From Pelargonium cotyledonis (taxonomy: Eukaryota; Streptophyta; Magnoliopsida; Geraniales; Geraniaceae), in assembly GCA_036897625.1 (NCBI GenBank), contig JAYMTA010000196.1, positions 1 to 35,356 of the forward strand: a stretch of DNA of 35,356 bases, in the 5' to 3' direction. Below the pieces are notes generated by a model, which saw only the letters and a list, made by a program, of their open reading frames with translations, did no database searches and was not told the origin of the DNA. This document shows positions 20,770 to 31,195 of the stretch, in pieces. Position numbers and translations under genes: made by a program. Numbering within the stretch: position 1 is the stretch's first letter; every line of letters begins with the position of its first letter.

Positions 20770-21990
20770 TTATTGTTGAGAAAAAAGGAGTCCCTCATTG
20801 ACATTCTATGTCCACCCACAAATAAGACGTATTCACGATATGCACCGACACATCAAAGGAATTTCACTTTTGAGATTACACCTCCCATGATAAATTTGGT
20901 GTCCACACACCATTTATATGGGAAATATTGGACACTGAAGATGAACACAGACACTTAAGCAAATTCTTGACTTAAAGTGATACCATTCGATATCGAGATG
21001 TCCTAGAGGATAGGATTATGTGTCAATTGCGCCCTTTTTCTCGTAGTGATAAGGCAAGAGAATGGTGAGAATGGTTGCCACCTAGATCTTATTCCACATG
21101 AGAAGAACTAATGTGTTTGTTTTTAGATAGATATTTTTCACAGGGTCTGACACGTAAGCTCCGCGAAGATATACATCATTTTTACTAGGCGGATGGGGAG
21201 TCCTTATACAAAGCGTGGTAGAGTTTTTTTGATCTCCAACGTTAAGTGCCCATACCATGGAATTTTTGTACCTCATCTTTTCAGTATTTTCTACATTAAT
21301 TTATATGATGTTAGATACGATCAAATCCATACTTCGACATAAGGGAGATTTATTGAAATGACACCTGATGAAGCATGAGAACATCTTGAAAGAATGTGCG
21401 CATCCTCCCCACCATACAAAGGAACCAATCAAAGTGGATCACGAAGGTGGTGAAATGCATGATGTTGACCCAATCACAAACCTCCAAGCTGAATTGGAAG
21501 GGTTAAAAAAACCGATTGGAAAAGACCCAAACAGCTTCAAGCCATTAAACCTATAGAGTAAGTTGTGTGACCTGTGAGGATCCTCATGATTATTCAGAGT
21601 GCCCAAAGACTGAGACTGAGGAAGTGGATTAAGTGAACTACATGCAACCCTATAATACAAGAAATAATAATAATAATACTTCATGGAGTTAGCAAGCTGG
21701 CCAAGGGAAAAGAAATTCAATTCAAGTACCTCCTAGGTATTCAAATAAAAGGGAAGCACCATATCCAGCCCAAAATCAAGCACCTGCCAGGCAAGCTCCA
21801 GATTAGGAGATAGCTCTAAATAAATTCGCCAAGGCCATCTTAGAAAAAATCGGATCAATTGAGTCTACATTGAATCAGAGGTTCGGAAAATTAGAGAATG
21901 CAATGATTCATGTGCTCGCATCTTAGAAGAATTTAGAGGTTCAAGTGGGGCAGTTGGCTGATAGTCTTAAAAAAAAGGCAACAAAAAGCA
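20770..21990 (+). pseudogene. Athila-type gag, degenerate, with zinc knuckle
   Basis: Across frames it reads FEITPPMINLVSTHHLYG, then LRPFSRSDKAREW, WLPPRSYST, EELMCLFLDRYFSQ, LTRKLREDIHHFY, ADGESLYKAW and TPDEA-EHLERMCASSP, each corresponding in order to conserved Athila gag blocks. A CCHC-type knuckle, CVTCEDPHDYSEC, lies at about 21566-21604. Near 21820-21950 come the motifs LNQRFGKLENAM and VQVGQLADSL, typical of the C-terminal gag of this lineage. At least eight in-frame stops make it a pseudogene. Confidence 0.75.
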
Positions 21991-22316
21991 TTGCCAAGTC
22001 AACCAACAGTGAATCCCAAGGAGCACCTTCATGTAGTGGTCCTGAGAAGTGTGAGAGAATTTAGATATCTTGGGGATGAATTTGAAGTGTCACAAGAACC
22101 TGAAGCCAATGATAGGGCCACTAGAATTTTTTTGAAGAATAAGGACGAAATACAAGACGAGCGACCCATGCTAAAACCTACTGTTACATAAGCTCCTTTC
22201 CTACACAAGTTAAAGATAACAAGATGGAATCTTAGTACGACAAATTTGTCAAGATGATCAAGGAGCTTCACGTGAATCTCCCATTCGTAGATGTACTTAC
22301 TCAGATGCCCTAATAT

Positions 22317-22915
22317 ATGAAATTTATGAAGAACTTCTTAGCCAACAAGAAGAAATTAGAAGAGGGAGAGCGAGTTAATTTGTCTGAAAGTTGTAGTGAA
22401 GTGATTCAAAAGCGGATACCAAAAAAGTTGCAAGATCCTAGGAGCATATCCATTCCATGCACCATTGGGGAGCACAATTTTGAGAGCACGATATTTGATT
22501 TGGGGGATAATGTTAGTTAATGCCCCGCTCTATGTACGAGAAGTTGGGACTCAAGGGGATGAGACCTACTCATATGCAATTCCAACTAGCATATTGTACA
22601 ATGAAACACCCAGAAGAAGTGGCAAAGGACGTAATGGTGAGAATTGACAAATTTCACGTTCCTTGTGATTTTGTAATTTTGGATATGGATGAAGATGTGG
22701 ATATGTCTTTGATTTTTGGGCGACGATTCCTAGCCACTATAGGTATGAAAATTGATGTAAAAGATAGAAGGTTGTCATTGGACATATGTGGGGAGCAAGC
22801 TGAAGTCGACTTATGTAAGACACTTCAGAAGCTGAAAAAGAAGGAGTGCACATTGACGTCTCTCAAGGGACTAAGGATACAAAGCCGGCCTCTCCTCCTC
22901 CCAAGCCGAAGATAG
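22317..22915 (+). pseudogene. Athila-type aspartic protease region, frameshifted
   Basis: The first frame (22317-22520) encodes MKFMKNFLANKKKLEEGERV, DPRSISIPCTIGEHNFES and FDLGDN, where DLGA(S/C) is expected at the protease active site. The frame shifts by one base near 22513-22520. The second frame (22520-22915) continues with PRSMYEKLGLKGMRPT, DKFHVPCDFVILDMDED and LIFGRRFLATIGMKIDV. The active-site Asp and Gly are kept but the following residues are altered. Reading ends at 22913 with no RT homology after it. Confidence 0.75.
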
Positions 22916-22950
22916 AAAGCTCGGGCTCTAGACAACCCAGAGTCTGAAGA

Positions 22951-22968
22951 CAAGTGTGGGGGAGAAGT
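22951..22968 (+). promoter_or_regulatory. Polypurine tract before the 3' LTR
   Basis: The purine-rich AAGTGTGGGGGAGAAG lies just upstream of a TG at 22972, the expected start of the 3' LTR. It directly follows the protease remnant, so the internal region ends there. Confidence 0.6.
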
Positions 22969-22971
22969 TAT

Positions 22972-23925
22972 TGTTAGAGTGCTCAAGGCAAACGTTCTTC
23001 TTCTTGAGGAATAAACCAAGGTGAAATGGACAATTTGAGGTAACAAGTATATTAAACAATTGTTCAATTTTGATTTCTAATGGCGGGTCTGCTACCATGG
23101 ACCGTGTAAGACGATTTCCTAATTTATGTAGGTCATATTTTATGCCATTTTTGCTTATTTAAAGCCTTGTAACAACCCTAGTTGATGATCATAAGATCAT
23201 TATTCATAGTATTCAGTTGGAAACTATTGAGAAGAGATTGGAGAAGCTTCAAGGAAGATTTTTACTCCCAAATTTTGTAACGTTTCTTTTAACTTTATTG
23301 AATACGAATTATTTTTTCATTATTGTTTTGTGTTTGTTACATGATTATGAGTAATTAAACCCCCTTTATCTAAGGATTATGGGTGTAGCCAATTGTTAGG
23401 GTTTATATGGTTTGAATGTACGAATAATATTTGTTAGGTGCTTTGATTGATACAAACCTAATGCTTGTATTGAAGATATTCAACATCATGCCCTTAGGAC
23501 ACCAAACTAACCTTGAGAGAGATAATACGTTGCCCAGACTCTTCCAGTTAAACACACAAAATAATCGCCTAGAGATAGAGAGGTTAACCCTAGTGTGAGG
23601 CAGTAAGATATATCCTATTGTTTTGTCTTGTTCTAAACCTTATGTGAAAGATCAATTAGGTTTAGCACAAATTGAGACTTGTACTCGTCTCGAGAGAGAG
23701 TTTGAATAGCTCGTGTAGAATTGCTTGCACATCTCTAATTCATACATGAAAATATAGAACTTGATACAATTGGTGAACCCCGCATCCTTCGATTGCTTTA
23801 TCTTGAATTTCTCAAATAGTTTTTCTATCTACTCTATTTACTTTAAATTTAAAAATCAGTCACAAATATTTCCAAACAAATTTCATTTTTTGAGTTTCTC
23901 TACTTTTGAATTTTTGCTTTTCCCA
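22972..23925 (+). repeat. 3' LTR copy of the Athila-like element
   Basis: It starts TGTTAGAGTGCTC after the polypurine tract. From about 23083 it follows the 5' copy closely up to about 23925. Homology then stops and unrelated sequence begins, whereas the 5' copy continues about 45 bp to its primer-binding site. The right edge therefore appears truncated or replaced. Confidence 0.75.
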
Positions 23926-24940
23926 TCTTTTTCACTCTTTTTCAGCTGTCTTGTGATCAGGTAGGAGAGGTAGAGAGTAGTAGGTCTTTGCGGTTGGAGC
24001 TCAGATTGGGTGTGGGGAGAGATTCTCCAATGGAGTCTTATCTTCCGCCCATGGAAAGCACCGCATAAACACTCTTGGGTGGTGACAGCGCCCGATTTTT
24101 GTTATGAATGTTTTCCTTTGTCTTAGTTTTGAGATTTCAATTATGTATTTTGTTCTGTTTCATTCTCTATACGATTTTGGGATTGAATATACACATTGAA
24201 GATTAAGTTTGCTTGATTGTCTATGGACACGTATTCTAACCCATTAATGGTTAGATGTGTGATTGGTTATGTTTTATTATAAATTTCTGATTAATTGTCT
24301 ATGATGTTAGATCATCGGTTTTACGATGATTTTCCGAGTCCAAAGCTTGTGCATGGAGTAGCTTCCCACAAACTCGTTTGTAGTTCGGGCCTCACCTTGA
24401 CCATAGAGGTTTCCATATGGATCAAATTGTCGTATAGGGATGACCCTTTCGCTAGCTAATGCGCTAGGGCACCCTATGTCCTATATAGTACTGGTCACAT
24501 GGCCAACATGTATGTGACCTCCTTGCAGTAGTATGCCTGGGGGAGCAAATTATGCCTAGGAATTAACCAAGGATGGTGTATTCATGTTGACTCTCGAGTG
24601 AGCCTCACAAGGGATGCTCTAGTACTAAAGCGGGTGTGGATAACATATGAGACAAAACATCTAGACATAATCCATTCTATGTTTTAAAGTATTGTCCCAT
24701 ATCGGTTGCACACTAATTACCATTACCATCTCCAACTTATTTTATTCTCTACTCTGCCTAACTTTATGTTTATTTAATTTACTCGTTACCTTCTACCAAT
24801 GAATATGATTTTATTGCTTTATTAGATTAGAACGCTTTCAAGTCCAAATAGTTGTTCATAATTTACCTTGGTCTTTGGGGATTCGATACTTGAGCTCATT
24901 CGTGAAACCTATATTACTTGTGTGACATCAGTATACTTGC
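23926..24940 (+). other. AT-rich, LTR/UTR-like sequence without genes
   Basis: No coding motif was found in any frame. The segment near 24860-24930 (TCTTTGGGGATTCGATACTT) resembles the CTGTGGATTCGA motif often found near the 3' end of plant LTRs or retroelement leaders. It may be a solo-LTR or leader fragment joined to the integrase fragment that follows. Family and boundaries are not identified. Confidence 0.35.
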
Positions 24941-24959
24941 CAAACGAGTGTTGATTTAT

Positions 24960-26424
24960 TCGACGCACATAAAAAGTACACCAGACCACGTTGCCTCCTT
25001 TGTCCATAAATTCGAGTATTGCCACATCTGCCAAGTCCCGCGCGAAGACAATGTTGAGGCGGATTTTCTTTCAAAAATTGCCTCTTAAGATTACAACGAC
25101 GTGCCCCTTGGCATGCTTGTCCAGATCCAAAGAGAGCCAACAATTGCACACCCTGTCCAAGTAAAGGCCATTCACTAGGGCCATCGATATTGGATCGACG
25201 ATGTGCTAGACTACTTGGTGGACAAGAAGCTCCTCGAGGGCATAGCCTTGGCCAACTCTATAGTCAAGTGATCCACCCGGTACGTGGTCAATGAGAAAGA
25301 AAACCTCTACCAACGATCTTTCTACAAGCCTTTCCTAAGGCGCCTCTACCCTGACAAGGCTGAAAAAGTCTTTAAGGAGATCCATGGCGGAATTTATAGA
25401 AACCACCTAGGAGCCAAGAGCTTGGCTAAAAAAATTCTTCGCCAAGGATACTATTGCCTATCCTTGAGGATAGACTCGAACCGGTATGTTTGGCGATGCA
25501 TGGATTGCCAACTTCAAGGGGACATCCCGCGAGCCCCTTACATCAAACAATCATCCGGCTTGGTGACCTGGCCTTTCACCATGTGGGGCATCGATCTCAC
25601 AACCATTCCCTCCCTTTCACAGAATGAAGTATGTGGTAGTCATGGTCGATTACTTCACTAAGTGGGTCGAAGTACGTGCCCTCCAAAAGTTCACCCTAGA
25701 ATGCGTCAAGGACTTCGTCCGGGAAGACATCTTTGCCTGATACGGACTCCCGTAAGCCATCGTCTCTGACCATGGGACCCAATTTAACCAAGGGTTCATG
25801 GACATGTGCGAAGAGTTTGGGGTCAGATATTGCGAGTCATCAGTCTCCCATCCCCAAGGTAACGACCATGTAGATGTCGTCAACAAAACCATCATCAATG
25901 GCCTGAGGAACACCATTGAGAAGAAGGTTGGGACTTGGTACAAGAAGCTCCACCCCATCCTTTGGGCACTAAAAACCATGGTCAAGTCCACGACTAGGGA
26001 GACACCATTCCAATTGGTGTACGGTATGGAGGTTGTCTTGTTAGTCGAGCTCAAAATGCCCACCTTAGTGACAGAGTGCTTAGATGAAGAAGGCAACATT
26101 CAGTCCCGCCTCACCGACCTTGAATTCTCCGAGGAAACAAGGATGAAAGTCGCGCTCATCATGGCCTCCAACAAGAAAGTGATTAAGAGTTTGCACGACT
26201 CTAAGGTCCATCCCCAAAAATTCAAAGTAGTGGATTGGGTCCTTCGGAAATACGAGTCCACGGGTGAGCGCCCACTGGGAGGAAAGTTAGCGCCTAACTG
26301 GAGAGACCCGTTCCACATCATCCATGTGGTTCACCTAGGTACTTATCGAATGGAAGACCAACAGGGTTATGAGCTAGACAACCCTTGGTACACGCCGAAA
26401 ACCTCAAGAAGTTCTATCCTTAAG
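24960..26424 (+). pseudogene. RNase H C-terminus and integrase of a Tat-lineage element
   Basis: Starting near 24968 the frame reads HIKSTPDHVASFVHKFEYC and QVPREDNVEADFLSKIAS, the end of the second RNase H. Integrase follows: zinc finger EIHGGIYRNHLGAKSLAKK with WRCMDC (HHCC), then WPFTMWGIDL (first catalytic Asp), YVVVMVDYFTKWVE, AIVSDHGTQF (second Asp) and VSHPQGNDHVDVVNKTI, where the third acidic residue, normally Glu, is Asp (GAT at 25873-25875). The C-terminus has WRDPFHIIHVVHLGTYRMED. Stops occur at about 25087, 25738 and 25753; frameshifts lie near 25620 and 26395. Pol would end NLKKFYP-stop near 26424. It is on the strand opposite to the 16.3-19.5 kb fragment. Confidence 0.85.
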
Positions 26425-26547
26425 TGACTAGCCACCTATGTAATCAAGCTCCCTTGAGAGCCTCATTTTGTGAATTTCTCCCTCAATGAAATGGAAGAAA
26501 AAATTGTCCAACACTTATACATGAATTGGTTTAATGAATAATTAAGG

Positions 26548-26890
26548 GACCTTCAAGGGATCCAAGGTCCGTGAATGCGCTCACGTCAAACCACCATAGA
26601 TGACCTTCAAGGGGTCCTAGATCCACGGTCGCATCCGTGTCGTACCAACATTGATGTCCTTCAAGGGGTCTTAGGTCGGTGACCACGCTCACGTCGAACA
26701 ACCATAGATGACCTTCAAGGGGTTCTAGGTCCACGGCCGTATCTGTTTCATACCAACACTGAGGACCTTCAAGGGGTCCTAGGTCCACGACTGCGTCTGT
26801 GTCGTACTAACATTGATGACCTTCAAAGGGTCTAAGTTCTATGACCGCACACATGTCACACCCATATACATGACCTCCGAGGGCTCACCA
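26548..26890 (+). repeat. 54-bp tandem repeat array downstream of integrase
   Basis: Monomers begin at 26548, 26602, 26656, 26710, 26764 and 26818, with a partial unit at 26872; every spacing is exactly 54 bp. Each begins GACCTTCAAGGGGTC or a close variant. Two alternating second-half types (CGCTCACGTCAAACCACCAT and GTGTCGTACCAACATTG) suggest a 108-bp higher-order unit in the first four. On the minus strand the unit is 18 codons and stays open at 26788-26531. Such arrays are known in the 3' untranslated region of plant Tat-lineage elements. Confidence 0.9.
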
Positions 26891-27055
26891 ACATATACCC
26901 CGACTTGGGGGAAAAACTTATCGACAAATGGTCAACACGATGCACAACTACCTAAGTGTCCGGCCACGCAAGCCCTCTAGGAACTTCCAGCTACCTTCTG
27001 CACTGACTAGGCCAAATATGAGATTAAGTTTGACCCACAATTCATTATGAACCAA

Positions 27056-27500
27056 ACTTGGGGGGAGTATAGGGTGTGTGACACACCCGACCCTCCAAAA
27101 AGGCAATGTCGAGGTAGAACGCACGTCGTATGTGGACCGCACCATCGTCGTCTCTCTGGTGTCCACATACCATTTAGAACTGATCTTATTAGTGAACATA
27201 CCACAACTAAAAGGGTGAAACTCTAATACTTGCATCTATTTCTAATGGGATATGGTAAGCTGGTGCCGCGCAATATCCAAATATCTCTATCCAATGCAAT
27301 AGCTTTCTTGTTAGGGAGCTCAAAGAGTTGTGACCAACCTACGCCCCCATAGTTTGATCGAGGGCGTGGCAAGTATAAATAGAGCCATGCAAACCCAGAA
27401 AAGGATCACATATCTAGTTCCTCATCCCTCTATGAAAAGCACATGAACAATGTCAAGATGGGTTTACAAATTTTTCTTTCCAAACCACTTCAAAGTGACA
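27056..27500 (+). repeat. Candidate polypurine tract and LTR of the integrase-bearing element
   Basis: A purine-rich ACTTGGGGGGAGTATAGGG is followed by TGTGTGACACACCCGACC, a plausible LTR start at about 27075. A TATA box, GTATAAATAGAG, lies about 300 bp further at 27372. The right end was not determined and no second copy of this LTR was found in the window. Alternatively this is internal 3'-region sequence and the true LTR lies at 32.7-34.6 kb. Confidence 0.4.
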
Positions 27501-27759
27501 GACACGTCAAAATAAAGTGGTGATAGTGCCAACCAAGTCCTTGGCACCCAACATACACAAACTCATACATCCAACACAAGACATACAACATACACAAGCA
27601 AGTAATGAACTAAAACCATGCGATCTCGTTTCATTTTCATAACTCAAAAGGTGCCCGATACCGGGATACACTAACAAAGTTACAAGAGAAACAAAAGTCA
27701 AACTACTACATGGTATCAACCTACGCTAGCCTATGTCTAGTGGCCACGAGGACGGTTTG

Positions 27760-30700
27760 GGTGATGAGTGCCATGCGAATGAGTACCGCCCATCTAGGAA
27801 CAGATACTCTCGTGAGCCAGCACCCCCGCGAACCCATCACAAATTGTGAGCCATCTCGGATCACTCAAGAGAGACACCTGCTCCCTCACTTTTTTGTCCT
27901 CCGTGAACTGTATGTAGGAGCATGATCCTCGGCACATCCACCCTACAGTCTCCTCGGGCGAGATGTGAAGCGGCACCCACCGGTCAATCTCCTAGGTGTA
28001 AATACAATCAACCATCGAAAAGGGAAACCAATGATGGAAAAACCTCAAGCTCCAGGAACATGAGGTAGTTGTGTACCACTTTTTCAAAGTGTCCAACTCA
28101 GTCCTGGCCTCGGCCGTGTGCCTAATTATCTCATATTTCTCCTGAGTATGGCCCTCAACCATCTTCCTATTAAAGATGTTATGGAAGTCTTGACTCTCCT
28201 TGTAGTCCCTCACGAAGATCTTATGATACCGGTCCAACATGCCATCCGGGATCTCGAGAAACTCATGAGTAGGCCCCTCATTCTCCTAGGCAGCGACTAA
28301 CAAACGAAGAAGGAAAATAATGAGCACAAAATTCAAAATAATGAGCACAAAATTCACTAAGTGCTAAAATTGACAAAATAAGAAAATAAAACAAGTACCT
28401 TCCCCTCGAGGGCTCTGATGGTAGTAACATGCTCCTCATTGAGCTCCTTGACAGTGACAAGCTCTTCCTCATGCTTTTTGGTGGTGGCCGTAAGATCCTC
28501 CTCAAGATTCTTGGTGGTGGATTCAAGCTCCTCCTTGAGCTTCTTAGAAATGAAAAGCTCCGCCTCAAGCTTCCTATGAAGGGCCATAAGCTTGACCTTC
28601 TTGTCGTCCAGCATCGTAGAAAGCTTTGAGATCATCCCAAGCTCTGCCTTACGTGCCAAGGTCACGATATCTAACTTCGGCTTAAGGGTGGCATACTCCT
28701 TACCAGCCTCAAGGCGCTCTTTCACTAAGGCGGCCTCCATGGAGGCTCCTACATCCAAACCGATCCTTTGTTGGGTGTTGCTCTCCGTGGTTAACAGTTG
28801 GGCTCCATGGCTTATCCGCTCCTCATCCAACAACTTCATGTCAAAAATTACACTAAGTATGGAAAGTCATGGAGAGAAATGCTAAGACATAAAGGAAGGT
28901 ATGAGAAGTAAATAAAATACAAGTTACCTCAAGAAGCATGTAAAAGGTGTGGCTCATGATACAATAGGCCCCAGGCTCACCCGCGTCGGGGTCCGGAGTA
29001 GCGCTCACCTTCTTATCCTTCTCCGAGGAACTACCGCTCTCATCATCTCCCTCGTCCGCCTCAGGCTAGACGTGCCCATCTGACCCCCTTAAAATTGTGG
29101 CAGTACACGTGAAGGTAACAAAAAGGCCCAAGCCAGTCCCCGATGCCATAACCCTCAGACCATCATCCGTCAAGCCTCACTCGGCCGCCTCGCGGTCCTT
29201 GTCTATGGAGGAGCCCTCCCTCGCCTCGACGTCGTCATCCACAACCTCAATGTCTATGGCCTTATATGTGGCCTCGATGTCCATGGCCTCGTCTGTGTCC
29301 TTAAACTTGACGTACTCGGCCTCTACCTTGCTCATGTTACCATCCTCGTCATCCCTAAGCCTTCTCCTTTTGCCCAAGGTAGAAGCTTGGGAGGAGCTTG
29401 CCTTGCCTTTCCCCTTTGAAGATGATCCCGTCTTTCCATTTCTCTTCAAAAAGTGCACGTGATGTATCACCCCAAGCGTGTCACGACGCTTCAAAATATG
29501 CTTTTGGTCCTTGGCGAGTCGGGTATCCTTAGACCAATCCTTGTTACCTACAAGCTAAAGAAACAAATACATCATCAACATATATCAAAAGAAACATACT
29601 TGTGTGAAAATGTGGCCAAAAGGCCTAAAATGCAAGAAATTATAAGTTGAACTAGTGGGGGTCCTTAGGGCCACGACCTCAAAAGGCTAAAATTTTGAAT
29701 TTTGAAATTGGAGGGCTCGGCCGTAACTAAGCATACAAGGGGACTCGTGGATGTCCCAAATTTTTTTTCTAAAGTGTTGGAAGGCTCATAGAGGCCTTCG
29801 AAAGCTCAAGGCTACCCAACTAAGCAAGCATGCAAATTGCATGAATTGATAAAGCGCAAATAAACTCAAGTTACCTCTAAACCTCTCTGGCTCCTCGAAT
29901 AAGGGGAAAAAGAACCATTTCTTATCGCATGTCCAAGGGTAGATCGGATACAATGCTCCCCTATGGATAGGCCATCCAAAAGCCCTCATCAAGAGGATCA
30001 AGGTGACAATGGTACGCACCTTGGTGTTGCCCGGACAAATCTCCCCAGAGTAGTGTTGCATGTCATTCCGAAGTATATATCAGATGTAGATGGCATGGGC
30101 GTGACCCTCCAGTCGGCGGGTCAAGATGGAAAAAGTCTCCTTGTCATACTCATTCTCAAGGAAGGGCGGAACCAAGATGTCAAAGGTGGACGTCGGGTCT
30201 GGAGTGTAAGAAAACCAAAGACCTTCTTGGCTTGCACAAAAACCTCCTAAACTCCCATCCCTTGAACTGATTCCTGATCCATTTGTTGAATAGCTGAAGC
30301 GACGTAGGCCTCGTACTGAAGTTGTACACCCCTACGACTGTAGATTGTTGGAAGAAATGTTCAAATATGGCGGGACATGGCTCTTGACCATGTAGGTGGC
30401 ATAGGGCGGTGAAGGCAACCATCTTCTTCACCGCGCTTGGATCCAAATAGCTAACTGAATCTCCTATGGCAACAAGCATACTCTCGGTAAAAGGGTCAAT
30501 GAGGAGAGTAAGTCCTACCGTGAACATCGACTAATAAAAAGTGACCTCGCCCGGAAGTGGATCGTCGATGACATTCTCGGGTACTCGAAACACGAAGTCA
30601 TCCTCGTCGAACCTATTACAGTTCCACAAGTTGTTTAGCTCCCTCAACATGGCTTGCTTGTCATTGGTCACCCCTTTTGCGATCAACAAGATGGGGATGG

Positions 30701-30848
30701 TCCTACTAGGGTCGTTCTCTATCGAGGAATGACAGAAGACTCCAGGCTCGACCTCGATGAGGCCTTCTGTGCTACCACCGCAATCACGGTCCTCAAGAAT
30801 AATGGACCTCTCCCTAACAGGCTCCCTGGCCGGTGCTAGCACCGACAC
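27760..30848 (-). pseudogene. Multi-exon antisense ORF of Tat/Retand type (putative gypsy-type domain plus coiled coil)
   Basis: On the minus strand, 30848-29875 encodes a region like the 'putative gypsy type transposon' domain of plant databases (DDFVFRVPENVIDDPLPGEV, SVSYLDPSAVKKMVAFTALC, LFNKWIRNQFKGWEFRRF, then RDDM-like HYSGEICPGNT and WTCDKKWFFFPLFEEPERFR), with a stop at 30529-30531 and a frameshift near 30180. Splice-like junctions follow: donor GTAACTTG after 29875, acceptor TTGTAG before 29547; donor GTAACTTG after 28928, acceptor CTTAG before about 28853; donor GTACTTG after about 28399, acceptor CTAG before about 28288. The later exons encode a basic KRRRLRDDEDG stretch and a coiled coil (LEAELFISKKLKEELESTTK). 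Stops at about 29177 and elsewhere mark decay. Tat/Retand elements often carry an extra ORF antisense to pol between integrase and 3' LTR, which fits its place. It could instead be an unrelated element or host gene relic. Confidence 0.6.
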
Positions 30849-30984
30849 GCTTCCGAATTATGGGCTCACAATGACAACGAGGCTTTAGAAATTGATGGCT
30901 TAGCGACGCTTGGCACCCCTCCAAATGAAGAACGTCTCGAAAAGAAAAAGGGCATGATCAAGTACCTATGAGGAAAGACAATAC

Positions 30985-31195
30985 ACAAATCAATAACATG
31001 TTCAACAAGCAATTCCAAGACAAGTGTTCAAGGCAAGTAATATGTTCGAGGGACGAATCCCAACAAAATAAAGCTACACTTCAAGGGAAATATATCGCAA
31101 CAAGTGTTCAAGGCAAACAACATGTTCGAGGGACAAATCCTAGCAAAACATGTTCAAAGCTACAAGTGTTCAAGGGAAAGCTACATGATTAGGAC
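30985..31195 (+). repeat. Degenerate direct repeat with ACAAGTGTTCAAGG motif
   Basis: Two units of about 75 bp share ACAAGTGTTCAAGGCAA, then ATGTTCGAGGGAC and AATCC-AACAAAA. A third partial unit (ACAAGTGTTCAAGGGAAAGC) follows. It lies upstream (minus sense) of the antisense ORF. No protein homology. Confidence 0.7.

Larger units (their letters stand above)
19600..23925 (+). mobile_element. Athila-like LTR element with gag and protease only
   Basis: Two long direct repeats (about 19716-20565 and 23083-23925) flank an internal region with a tRNA-Asp-type primer-binding site, an Athila-type gag, a protease region and a polypurine tract. No RT, RNase H, integrase or env-like ORF is present in the 2.3-kb interior. 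All frames are broken. The LTR copies differ at roughly one position in 12-15 in the stretch compared by eye, so insertion was not recent. It lies between the minus-strand Tat fragment and LTR-like sequence at 23.9-24.9 kb. Confidence 0.8.

Noticed and set aside
26531..26788. Minus-strand 85-codon ORF as a protein gene
   Set aside because: It exists because the 54-bp repeat is a multiple of three and open; kept as a repeat observation rather than a gene.
20890..27180. Shared word TGGTGTCCACA(C/T)ACCATTT at about 20898 and 27158
   Set aside because: Similarity does not extend on either side and the first lies in gag coding sequence, so it is probably chance.
28278..28885. Plus-strand ORFs opposite the antisense coiled-coil exons
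   Set aside because: They are complements of the better supported minus-strand coding blocks, with biased Leu/Ser composition and no motifs.
29097..29462. 121-codon plus-strand Ser-rich ORF
   Set aside because: It is the shadow of the minus-strand exon carrying KRRRLRDDEDG; that strand shows splice junctions and a meaningful sequence.
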